Source: Nectonema munidae (Eukaryota; Nematomorpha; Nectonematoida; Nectonematidae). From it: DNA of 64,000 bases. Each line of letters begins with the position of its first letter. Position 1 is the first letter of the stretch. The stretch lies in contig JAUIRK010000087.1 in assembly GCA_030549495.1 (NCBI GenBank), positions 1-64,000 on the forward strand, written 5' to 3'. Shown in pieces: positions 1 through 9,779 of the stretch. A program made the translations under genes and the position numbers. A model generated the notes under the pieces. The model did not search any database and was not told the origin of the DNA. It saw only the letters and a list, made by a program, of their open reading frames with translations.

Positions 1-1830
1 TCTTCTTCTTCTATAAAAAATAATGACTAGAGTTTCAGGGCACAGAGGAGGCTCCGATATTTATGTATCGTGTTGGTAGAAATTTGAAGATTTCTTGATG
101 ATTTTTTGATGCGGTAGAAATAGGAGTTTCACGAGTAGTGTCCGAATAGCCCTCTGATTAGCGGTCGTGGTGGGGAAGAATTTCATTCTTGACCAAATGT
201 CCATAATTAGGTTTGGATTTTTTTATAGGTTGAAGAAAAATGGAGAGTGCAGATTAGATGAGTTCTTGTCCAAGGTATTGAATGACTTTTTACCCAAATA
301 AACCCAAATAGACCCAAACAAATGAAAAACTTGAGATGTGCCAATTTGTAATGACTTTTAATGTGTTTTTGGAGGCTATAGTTAGATCAACATGAGAGGA
401 TGCGATTTTGTTGTTAGTAAATTTCAAGAAAGTGAGGTCTTTGGATGTATCGACTATGTAAAATTGTGTTAGGCTAGAAAGGAGAGGAGTTGAGCGCCAT
501 GTGTATTTTCTTTTTAGTCCTACAGGAGAGAACTAGAATTGCAATCAGTGCTGATGATTAAGTGGTGATTTTTGAGGTAAAGAGGTGATAAGCTTTGAAT
601 GGCTTGGTCCTGAGAAAAGTTTAAGGGAATGGCATGTGTATTGGAAGAAGAAGAATAGAGTGAACAGAAAATAAGGGGTAAGTTTTAACGAAATATTAGT
701 ACAAATACGTATTCTTGAGTCGAGTGTTGATGGATGAAAGAAAAGTGTATAGATGATTTTATGATGATGCGGATGGAATAATGAGTTACTGTAGGGGCGT
801 GTAGTACAGTGTAATTTGGAGGAATTGAAGGAAAAGAAGTGTTTTTTGTGTAGGACTCGATTATGGATATAATATCAAAGAATTAGAATGTAGGATAGTG
901 AGGAGATTCGACCAAGTTCTTTTGGAGTGGTGTAGATTTATGTGAAGAATGTTTAACATACAAACGTTTTGATGTTTTGGTGGTTTTCATTTAGGATCGT
1001 AAAATGTTGTGGTGGAAAGGGGCATGAGTCTGAATTTTGTTGTTTCCAATTAGAGCATTTTAGACGTAGAAGGTTTTCTTTGAAAATACAAAAGGCAATA
1101 GAATAATCCCTTTGACCACATTGAGCGCAGTGGGAAGAGTTTGTTTTGAAGTGTAAGGTTGTGTGGTTAAATTTGAGGCAGGTTTCACCTTGATGTAATT
1201 TATGTTTTAGTATTTTAGAGGTTAAAAAAGGTTTTCTACTATAAGTTTAGGCTTATCAATTAGGAATTTGGCAATTATCGAGTTACTTAGCGAAAGGAGA
1301 TGGTGTAAGAATAGATATCCTCGTTTCCTATTTTTTTTTAGAGATTCGAGTGTACTTAAAGATTTAATATTGGGGTTATCTTCGTAAATTAGTTGGGATA
1401 GATAGTCTAGATTTATTTCATTAAGGAATCCTGGAGGTAGGAAAGTTGGGTATTAAGGTGGAATATCGTTTATAGTGAAACCGTTTTTGTTCAATTTAGA
1501 AATAACAGTTCCTTTTTCAGCGCTTGAGGAGAATTGAAAATAGAAAGTTTCTTCGTTTGAGCTTCTGGTGTTTTCTATGGTGAAAGGGTATGATTTAGGT
1601 TCCATTATTTTAATTATCAATTATATAAAGTCTAATTTCGTAGCGGGATTTGGTTAATTGCTTAGGAATTATTTGGATTAAGATTTTTGAGTCTAGCTTT
1701 TTTGGGGATTTAGAGAGTAATTTGGGTATACGAGATGTAGATAGGTTAGCAATGGTCGTTGTTTGGGTAGCAGCAGTTGAAGCATAATTGGTGGTATTGG
1801 AATTGTGTGTATTGGGGAGACTCATAAGTT
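1..1830 (-). mobile_element. LINE (I/jockey-like), ORF1 and endonuclease part, degraded
   Basis: Degraded non-LTR retrotransposon read on the minus strand and running off the left edge. The ORF1 start is near 1825 (protein beginning MSLPNTHNSNTTNY). A zinc-knuckle-like block (HCAQCGQRDYS, then further Cys residues) lies near 1030-1130. Nearer the edge, at about 250-480, a stretch reading SLTQFYIVDTSKDLTF and then SHVDLTIAS matches the C-terminal part of an APE-type endonuclease, where S-x-(I/V)-D-L-T is typical. The reverse transcriptase should lie to the left of the window. Frames are broken many times. It could be the same family as the LINE at 53-55 kb, but no shared segment is present to test this. 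Confidence 0.6.
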
Positions 1831-2230
1831 AAATTTCTAGATTAGAAGCAATGTTTAAAAGGGTGTTAGTTTAGTTTGTAGAATTTAATGCTGCCTTCAG
1901 CGCATAGTGAGGCGTGAGAAATGAAGTCCTCAAACAGGTTAGAGATAATTTGTTAAGTTATTGGGTTTTGATATTTGATATCAGGACAGGTTCATTTAAG
2001 TGTGGGGGAGAGGTGTTCGTGTGGATAGTTTGTATGGGTTTGTGTTACATTGTTATAGGAAGTTAAAAAAATAAATAAACGAAAGGTAAAGAGAGATAAA
2101 GGAAAACTAGGAAATTTTATAAATATTTCAGGTGTGATTATTAGAATCGTCTATGTGTGTAGGTAAGATATCTATGTAATATAAAATCAAAAATGACGTT
2201 GGTAGTCATTGAAAATTTTAGGACGGTAGA

Positions 2231-2931
2231 ACTTTTTACCCAAATACACCCAAATATACCGAAATACACCCAAATACACACAAATATGCTCTTTATTTAC
2301 AAATAAGAACTTGAAATTAAAAATAATATTAAATAAATGCTTAAAATAAAAAGATACACAGGTATTTAAGTTTGAACAAGCGCTGGTAATAGAGTATTGG
2401 TATATATTTTTATGTCATCCATTTTCTTACCAGGCCACACATATTAGTATTTATTTAAATTAAAAATTATTTTGTGTTATCAAACTTACTATTTTGGTTG
2501 GTTTGAGATATCAAAACACTTTCAACCGTAAGGCTATATGTTCGCATTATGCTTAAGATGGTTAATCACAGTTTTTGTGAATTTATTTTTAGAGTTGGGA
2601 GCCTTGGGGATCTTGACCTTCAACTGTTAAGCTGAGAGGTACACCTTAACCATCATTGTGGCTTATGTATGCAAGGCGCATCGAACAACCTCAAACTTAC
2701 TATTATAAAAAAATTACTATATTATTATTTATAAATAATTATTAAATTTTAAGTTATTATTATAATATAAACAATTTTAATTAAAAAAATAGATTAATTT
2801 TTTATAATTCAATATCAAATTTATAATTTATATTAGTTTTATCTTGAGAATAATTATTCTATGTATATTTCACTTATTCATTGAATATTTAAATTTGTTT
2901 TCATCTCTTTGGGTGTATTTGGGTAAAAAGT
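2231..2931. mobile_element. MITE with perfect 24-bp terminal inverted repeats
   Basis: The left end (2231-2254, beginning ACTTTTTACCCAAATA) and right end (2908-2931) are exact reverse complements over 24 bp. The left arm continues into short CCCAAATA-type tandem units to about 2290. The 701-bp interior has no open frame. A minus-strand tRNA-like segment lies inside at about 2590-2690. A related single arm is at about 286-320, inside the LINE. No clear target-site duplication is visible, so the superfamily is undetermined. Confidence 0.7.
2590..2690 (-). repeat. Possible tRNA-derived SINE fragment
   Basis: On the minus strand, a GATGGTTAAGGTG segment resembles a pol III A box. A GGTCAAGATCCCC segment about 35 bases further resembles a B box. 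The layout matches the better SINE copy near 5001-5160, but sequence similarity is weak. Confidence 0.3.
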
Positions 2932-4000
2932 CTCACCCATTTTATGATGTTGAAACTTTAACACAAACTAAACTACAGGAAATGTCCTAAAATGATTGAC
3001 CTTAAAATCAGCAATGATTAATCAATGCTTAAAATCAGCAGATGAACATTCACTTTAATATGAAGATGATATTTGACCAATATTCGCTGCATGAGAATAA
3101 ACAGGTAAACTTTGATTTGGATGATATAAAGCAAAAGAAAATACTGCTGTTAGAGGGCTTTTTTCATACGAGCGATGAGAAGATTCGTTATATCGGTCCT
3201 TAAATTTTGAAAGTTTTAGCTTAATTTAAATTTAGTGGAAATACGCCATTAAAATATTTAAGAACAAGTTAAGCAATTTATTAATTAAATATTCCTTCTC
3301 TTAAAATTCAATTTTATCACAACAAGGTAAGATATTTTACTTTAAATAAATGTAAATTAATTTTTATTAATTTTTAAATATTTGATCCTTTTGTTTAACT
3401 AAAATTAAAATGAACTAAAATTTAAATCTCTTGAGTTAGATGTTCGGGAAACATAATTTGTATCTTTATCATTCTCTAATACAAAGAATAAGTAAATATT
3501 TAAAATTTACTAAACAGTCTCTGATAATTATCAATCTAGATAAACTAATATTTGAATCCATGATTTAAGTTTGTTTTCTTTTTTAACCAAATGGGATGAG
3601 TTCTAAACAAAATATAAATTTGTTAGTTTCTTGGTATCTAGATAATGTGAAGAATTTTGATTACTGATTTGAATATATTAAAAATATTTGAAAAATGAGC
3701 CTTTTAAAATATACAGGTAGAGCCCGTGCTACTTATACATTTTGGAGGTACGAGCCTTTTAGTGAGTAAGTTAGAGCCTTATTGGATCTGCGTTTAAGGT
3801 AAGATTTTAACAAATGCGCAAAGATAAATGTTTCGGAGATGGCATTCATCGCAGGGGCACACATCTTCAAAATTATTGGGGGGGGGGGGGGGAGAAATTT
3901 TTTTCTTGCAATTTTCAAAATTAGTGGTCTGGAAATACCACTCGAGACCAAATATTCAAGCAATCCTTTAATATACAGTGTATATTTTAATTAAATTGCG
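2932..4000. other. Non-coding, one poly-G run
   Basis: AT-rich sequence without a convincing reading frame. A run of 15 G (3878-3892) follows a CAGGGGCACAC motif like the arms of the hAT-type MITEs elsewhere in the window. It may be one arm of such an element. Confidence 0.4.
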
Positions 4001-4497
4001 CAGAAAAAATGCCCCCAGTTAAAAAGTAGGAAAAAATGCCCCAATTTAAAATTAGGAAAAAATGCCCAACACAAAAAATTTCAAAAATTTTTTAAAAAAC
4101 ATATGTCAAATAAAGATTTTTTGTAAAAAAAAAGTTTACTTTTCATCTAAAACATTTAAATTTAATTGGTAAACTAAAAAACTCAGCATACGATAATTTT
4201 TTAAATACAAAATTTTTTTTTATAAAACAGCAAATATTTTTGGACTTTGTGTGTATCAGAACACTTTCTAAATATAATTTGTATTTTAACTGATTTTAAG
4301 AACACATACCCACAAATCTGCACCTTTGCTATTGTTTTCAAGAACTTTATAAAGAAAAAACCCTATAGATTAAGAAATTTTAGAAATTTAGCCTTTCAAA
4401 ACGGTACCAAAAAATATTTATATAATTAAAAAAATCCTATAAATCAAAAATTAGGGGGCATTTTTTACTAATTTTTAATTGGGGGCATTTTTACCGG
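4001..4497. mobile_element. MITE with AAAAAATGCCCC arms
   Basis: The left arm (about 4001-4075) carries three tandem copies of an AGGAAAAAATGCCCC-type unit. The right arm (about 4447-4497) carries the same unit inverted, reading GGGGGCATTTTT. The interior is AT-rich without support for a gene. This is a non-autonomous fold-back element of unknown superfamily. Arm similarity is imperfect, suggesting age. Confidence 0.6.
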
Positions 4498-5000
4498 GGT
4501 GGAAAGGCTTTTCATTTGAAAAATGAAGTAGTCTACCAGGCACATTACAGGAATTGATGAAAGGATATTTGATTCATAGAGAAAACAAATAACTGAAGGT
4601 TGGATAGTTTTATATGAGTGAATGTAGTCTAAAGGCAAAGAGTCTACTAGACACCCTGCGATGTTTATATGAAAAAATGTGATTGATTCAGGGGCAAGGG
4701 TATAAAACGAAGTTATAATTGTGCAAACAAAAATAAAACAAAAAATTAAGATCGCATTATTTCATTTTACTCAGCATCATTCAAAAATAGTTTAAAAGCT
4801 AAATTGATACAAGCTACAAAAATCTACAAAAAGTAAAATAACTGTTAACATTTTGCAATGATTTGCCTTTTATAATAACTTTTAAGGAAAAAAAAGTCTA
4901 TCAGAAAAAAGTTATAGAGCTTCAACAAAAACTAAAAAAAATTTAGAGCATAACTTAAGTTTTTTGAAAACTAATTTGACGTATCCCCACAGCATACTCT
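4498..5000. other. Non-coding AT-rich stretch
   Basis: I see no gene, RNA or repeat structure here. Confidence 0.4.
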
Positions 5001-5160
5001 ATGGGTGGCATGGCAGGTTGGTTAAGATGATGGACATATCACGGAAGCCTCTGGATTCGATTCCTCATCGATACGAATTTGTTCATAGTTTGACATAAGC
5101 GGTACATCAGTGTCAATGAAAATACATCCGCTGCACCTTACCTTTTACTCAAAATTGAAA
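5001..5160 (+). repeat. tRNA-derived SINE, copy 1
   Basis: A tRNA-like head has an A-box-like segment (TGGCATGGCAGGTTGGTTAAG) and, about 35 bases later, a B-box-like segment (GGATTCGATTCC), followed by a non-tRNA body. The head aligns with the segment at 40558-40635, sharing GGTTGGTTA, TTCGAT-CC, CATC and TCATAGTT in the same order. The body ends near CTGCACCTTACC. It does not fold as an intact tRNA and looks like a dispersed pol III retroposon. Confidence 0.6.
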
Positions 5161-5378
5161 AATTTGCTACATAATTAACATAAGAGAGAAAGGAAACAAA
5201 ATAAACTAATAAAGCAATTTTCACCATTTTAAAATGGAACCGTCTGTTCTCAGAATAATTTCAAAATAATAGGAGGCATAAAGAATTAGAGTTTATTTGA
5301 TATTTTCAAGTTTTTATAAGCAGCAAAAGCCAACGTTTAAGTAGCTCGCCCTTATAATTAAAAAATTATTTAAATAAC

Positions 5379-5742
5379 GGTCGACAGACATTTCGCCCCA
5401 TAGACAATTTGCCCCCTGACAAATTGTCTCATAGGCTATTAGTTTCATCCAGTCTTTGCTTATTATATGTGTAAAATTATTTAAAAAATTTTATATTCTT
5501 GTTTATTTTATCTCTATTAAATTATTTCAAATTAATCAATTTATCTCTTAATTTTTTAGAATTGTCCATGAGACAAAATGTCTTATGAAAATAACGGGGC
5601 GAATTGTCCATGAAACAAAATGTCTTATGAAAATAATGGGGCGAATTGTCCATGGGACGAACTGTCTTATGAAAATAATGGGGCGAATTGTCCATGGGAC
5701 GAACTGTCTTATGAAAATAATGGGGCGAAATGTCCGAGGACC
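5379..5742. mobile_element. MITE enclosing a 42-bp minisatellite
   Basis: Outer ends are inverted: left GGTCGACAGACATTTCGCCCC, right the complement of GGTCCTCGGACATTTCGCCCC. Both arms carry repeated GACAATT(T/C)GCCCC-type motifs. The right arm holds the tandem array listed separately. An open frame spans the array on the minus strand only because 42 is a multiple of three; I do not regard it as a gene. Confidence 0.65.
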
Positions 5743-5747
5743 AAACT
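5559..5747. repeat. 42-bp tandem repeat, about 4.5 units
   Basis: Units start at 5559, 5601, 5643, 5685 and (partial) 5727. Each begins GAATTGTCCATG and ends near AAAATAATGGGGC. The third and fourth units are identical over the visible span, and the first two differ at a few bases. Confidence 0.9.
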
Positions 5748-6248
5748 AACATAAATCAAAGTATACAAGAAAAGAATATCATTGCGTTTTTTTGAATATT
5801 TCTGTCTACAAATAAAATTCCGACAGCTGTCATAAATAGAAGTACATTTTTAACAACTGAAACATTTTGTTTCGATATTATATTTTTATTATAATAATCA
5901 ATAAATTTTCTTAAAAAAAGTGATTTGATTTACAGTGTTACTTATAAAATTTAACAATCGAACATTATAAAAAATATCTCTGCTCAAATATAAAGCAAAT
6001 AGAGTATTCTTGCTTTTAAACTGAATAGATAATCAAAATATTCATTCCCAAATAACTATTGAAAAAAATTTCTTGACTTGAAAAAATTAAAGTTTTCAAA
6101 TGTTACAAAATGTAGCAAACGTAGTGATAAAGATTAAGTGACTTGTTGAAATAAAATTCTTAGCGCGAGTCTAACAATATTCATTGATATAAAATTGTAA
6201 CGATTGAAAACTATTTTAATTTAACTCTAAATGCAAATTAGACAGAAA

Positions 6249-6450
6249 CAGTGGTGTAGCCAAAAAAAAGTTGATAGAAGGGGCACACCTTAAAAACAAA
6301 AAACTTGCGCAACATTATTTATATTTTCTTGATCCTTTCATTGGAGAAATTTTCAAAAACTGATATCGCATAAGATGCATGGGGGCACCATGCGGTACAT
6401 AGGAGTGTGGGCACGGCCCCTCATGCCCCAGCCTAGTTACGTCACTGTAG
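6249..6450. mobile_element. hAT-type MITE, degraded
   Basis: The left end CAGTGGTGTAGCCA and the right end (complement CAGTGACGTAACTAG) match the CAGTGGCGTAGCCA ends of the intact MITE at 31187-31351. No target duplication is left. Sequence from 6450 to 6560 carries further GC-rich arm-like pieces. Confidence 0.5.
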
Positions 6451-6739
6451 AGAATAGAGCTGAATGAGATAGGAGAGCTTAACAAGAGAAGAGGGCTTGA
6501 ATGAAAGAAGAGAGCTTGAGTGATACACCGCCCCCCGGATGCGCGCCCCTGATTCATCGTTCTAGTCAAAATTTGTCTACAATTCAAATTCCAATAAAAT
6601 ATTTATTTTCATCCAGAGAAGGTTGTATGAAAAAAACCGTAAAGTTTAAATAGTGTATTTTCAAGTTTGTTGAGTTTTAAAACGAAGGTACTAATTTTTT
6701 GAAAGAAATCTAGTCTTTATTATACTTGAAAAAATAGTA

Positions 6740-7240
6740 AATAAACAAAATTTAATAATCAAAAATATTTATTCTTTTTAAATATATCGTTGGTTTACGT
6801 TACTTTTAGAATATAAAGTTAAACCTTTTTTTTATCATTTTATCAAACCATACATATAGGAGACTAAAAGTAATAGGAGCCAACAATATATTTAAAAAGG
6901 ATTAATTGAGAAATTTTTTATTTAAAATAGTGCATATTGCGAAAATTTAGGGAATAATTTTTGTAACATCCTCTCTCCAAATGAGGTCTTGTGACATCGT
7001 CTTCGCGAATGAGGTATGTCAAATCTTACATCTAACAAAATATGAAAAGAAAGTTGAACCTTGTCTCTCTAATCATTTGTACGATAACATGCACATAGTA
7101 AACTATGGAATAGAAACCACTGTAGTACATCGAAATTATAAACAAGTTGTCTACCCGCGTTCAACCTTAAAGATTATGTTATATATAATGTATTTCAAAT
7201 ATGCTGAATCTAGTCAAGCCTGTCAAAATAAATGATTTAA
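6740..7240. repeat. Fold-back dispersed repeat, copy A
   Basis: An inverted pair (about 6765-6805 and 6862-6905) shares TTTAAATATATCGTTGG and its complement around a short loop. It is followed by a conserved tail (TGTAACATCCTCTC near 6963, TCTACCCGCGTTCAACC near 7150). The same modules recur at 46.46-47.56 kb and 52.39-52.87 kb. Confidence 0.7.
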
Positions 7241-7429
7241 ATATGACAGTTCATGTCAAATTATAAATTTTTATTTAAATAATACTTATAAAAAGTTTTT
7301 TACACCTATTAATATATATTATTCGTTTTCAGGTGTGCTAAATTTAGTGGTATCATTTTTTTTATGAAAATCAATTAAATGTATCAAAAAATCGATTAAA
7401 CCTGTAAATCAATATCAAATATATAAACT

Positions 7430-7530
7430 TCAAAATAAATTCTACTTGCAGTATTTCTTTACTAATTGTTTTCTTAATTTATTCAACAAACCAATGTTTG
7501 GTATTTGATTCACTCAAAATATTTCACCTG
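7430..7530 (+). repeat. Dispersed repeat shared with 45.74-45.83 kb
   Basis: A roughly 90-bp segment with CACTCAAAATATTTCACCTG and CAGTAAATTAGG is closely matched at 45740-45830. In both places it lies near a fold-back repeat copy. Confidence 0.6.
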
Positions 7531-7969
7531 TCAGTAAATTAGGTATCTCTATCGTTTTGGATACAAATTTGTTATCGGTTCGAAGTCTCTACGTAATTTC
7601 TTCTATATTTTATACAGTGTGTAAATTTTCTATTCATTCGACAATGCTCCTTCCTTAGTAGCTCTATCATATAAATTTCTACAATATGTGTTCGAAAACA
7701 CCTTTTTAAATTTATTTAGAACAGGCTTCATCCGATCTTAGAGCTTTCGGATCAGGCACTTTTTTTGAATTAGAGAATTACATTTCATAGCAAGTATAGG
7801 GAGATGATCTTAGACTTTTTTTTTATCAGTATCATGTGTTTTATTATCAGGTGATATGAACAGATACTCAGTTTGAATATTTATCAACCAATCCTAGAAG
7901 TTTTTTCTCATAAAATCGTTCGTGATGTTAATTGTTCAATTGTAAAAAGTTGTCACCTTCATCATCTAA

Positions 7970-8575
7970 TATATGGGTTCCCAACCTGGACGTTATGGCC
8001 CCCTGGGGGGGGGGGGCTTTATGATTTTTATTTTGGACTTTTATGTCAGTGGAGACTAAGGGGGCCGACGAGATTTTTCTCCTAAATTTTAAATATTTTT
8101 GATATATAATTTACACTGAAGTTTTTATTCTTTTGCATTTGATCATAGACATATCTTCTCTATTTGCCCAATCATAATGATGCATTAAGATTAACACACG
8201 CTTATAAAACAAGAAACGTAAACTCTTACGTAAATATGCGAACTTGACATAGGCACACACTCATATCATTAGTAAAACTTTTATCTTGAAAAATATTTTA
8301 GCGTGTGCAACAGACGGCGCACAGTCAATGGTTGGCCGCTACAAAGGTTTTTTAGCCAAAGTGAAAAGAACTTGTCGACAAATTTTAACGGTTCATTGGG
8401 ACTTGTATGGAAAATGAAGAAGAGTTTAGCTCTCTTTTGATACAGACAGAAATAAGGTGGCTCTCGAAAGGAAACTGTATCCAAAGATTTTTTGAACTTA
8501 AGGGCATTTTAGAATTTTTCGAAGATGAAGATAAGGAAATATATGACAACTAGGCGTGCAATGGGGGGGGGCGAA
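7970..8575 (+). pseudogene. ZBED-type hAT transposase fragment
   Basis: GGGTTCCCAACCTGG at about 7977 resembles a hAT terminal repeat and is followed by a run of 12 G. From 8284 the plus strand encodes ACATDGAQSMVGRYKGFLAK, the TDGA-S-M-G block of the ZBED5-like hAT catalytic region. Then, after an internal deletion and frame change, it encodes TEIRWLSKGNCIQRFFELK and EFFEDEDKEIYDN. Together these are a deleted remnant of the transposase middle. A 9-G run (8563-8571) follows. Confidence 0.65.
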
Positions 8576-8589
8576 AATGACCTTCACTT

Positions 8590-8971
8590 TGTCATCTGGC
8601 TTTAGTGCTTGCGCAATAATTGAATTTTGCCTCAAAAAACGCATAAAGCCTTAAATTGTTATTAAGAACTTTATGAATTGTTGATCTAGCTAATTGCAGC
8701 TAAACGGAAGCAAAGCGGATGGACTTAGTTGGGCTCCGAATAAATGATTGGCGAATACGCTCGATGTCTTGTTTAGAAATTCTTGTCCTTCCACTTTCCG
8801 GTTTATGTAGCAACGTTACAGTTTCCATAAACTGTTTATGCCAATTGCGAATCGACTCACGTGCTGGAGCTTGTTTTGCATATTTAGTTTTGTAATTTCT
8901 TTGTGTTTGAATATCAGATTTTGTTTCGATAAATCAAGAAACACATTGTGCTTTTTCTTGTGGAGTAGTCA
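8590..8971 (-). pseudogene. Tc1/mariner-type transposase N-terminus
   Basis: From an ATG at 8969-8971 the minus strand encodes MTTPQEKAQCVS, then a TGA at a position where I expect Trp, then FIETKSDIQTQRNYKTKYAK, RNWHKQFMETVTLLHKPESG and IRQSFIRSPTKSIRFASV. A TAG follows, then LQLARSTIHKVLNNNLRLYA. This is the helix-turn-helix DNA-binding region (DUF4817-like) of an arthropod-type IS630/Tc1/mariner transposase. About 125 residues are present with two stops. The DDE catalytic domain is absent, so this is a truncated copy. Confidence 0.8.
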
Positions 8972-9185
8972 TTTTTAAAAAGGTTTGGAAATCAATTATC
9001 TTATTTATCTTTGAAATAAAAAAAAGTAATTTTAAAAATTTAATATCAACTCATTAATATGTAAAAAAGAATTATTTTGATAGCAATTCTTAAAATTTTT
9101 TAATGAATTTATAAATTTGAGAAAGACTTTGTGGACATCCTGTAGTTTAGTATACAGTAGAAAATAAGAAGTTTATCTAATGTAA

Positions 9186-9490
9186 ATGAAATCAATAAAA
9201 ATGTGGTTTGGGTATGTAAACAGAAGACCAGCTGAAGAGTTAATTAATATAGCGTACAAACAACAAATTATAGGTAAATATAACGGTAGACCAAAATTAA
9301 CACGGAAAGAAGTAGTTCTTAAGGATATGAAAAAAAGAAATTTAAAAATAGGGGATGAACAAAATAGGGAATTTTGGAAATGTAAAATTAGGTAGTCTTT
9401 ATATGTGCTTTCATAGTTGCAACATCGGCTAGATCCTAGCTTGTTGGGAAAGGAGCCGTAAAACTGATTTATATTATATATATATTATTT
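9186..9490 (+). mobile_element. LINE 3' end (RTE-like), copy 1
   Basis: A 69-residue open frame (MWFGYVNRRPAEELINIAYK, then GRPKLTRKEVVLKDMKKRNL) is the C-terminal tail seen in many LINE ORF2 proteins. It is followed by a 3' UTR ending in a TA-rich microsatellite (about 9470-9485). The same tail and 3' UTR (CATAGTTG-AAC, AAAGGAGCCGTAAAA) are at 40372-41105. It is 5'-truncated, as is usual for LINE insertions. Confidence 0.75.
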
Positions 9491-9726
9491 TTACAAGTTT
9501 GCATTTCATTTTATCCGTCGTACCCCTTTTTAGTATTTATTTGACTCAACTAATTATATTGACGCGATGGGGGAGTAGAGACAAAATATTTGTGGATTTA
9601 ATAGTTTAAAATGAAATAAAATTAATATTAGCTTGATCGAAAATTTTTGGGATGGCAAGGAATTAAGTTTCGGAAGAACTGAATTATTTTTGAATTTTTG
9701 TGTTTAAACTAAATAATCAAATACCT

Positions 9727-9779
9727 TTTTTAGGGTTTAGATATTCTTAAAGATGGTATCAACGACTTAGTTCATTGTC
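9727..9779 (+). promoter_or_regulatory. Acceptor-like site and 5' leader of CASD1-like gene
   Basis: CCTTTTTTAG ending at 9733 looks like a 3' splice site, 46 bases before the start codon. The leader also has an upstream ATG at 9754 opening a five-codon frame (MVSTT) that ends before the main start. A 5' UTR intron or a trans-splice acceptor would both fit. Confidence 0.35.

Noticed and set aside
5001-5080. Functional tRNA gene
   Set aside because: A- and B-box-like segments are present, but arms do not pair as a cloverleaf and a second copy has a SINE-like layout.
5522-5752. 76-residue repeated peptide (DNSPHYFHKT units)
   Set aside because: Product of a 42-bp minisatellite in a MITE; open only because the unit is a multiple of three.
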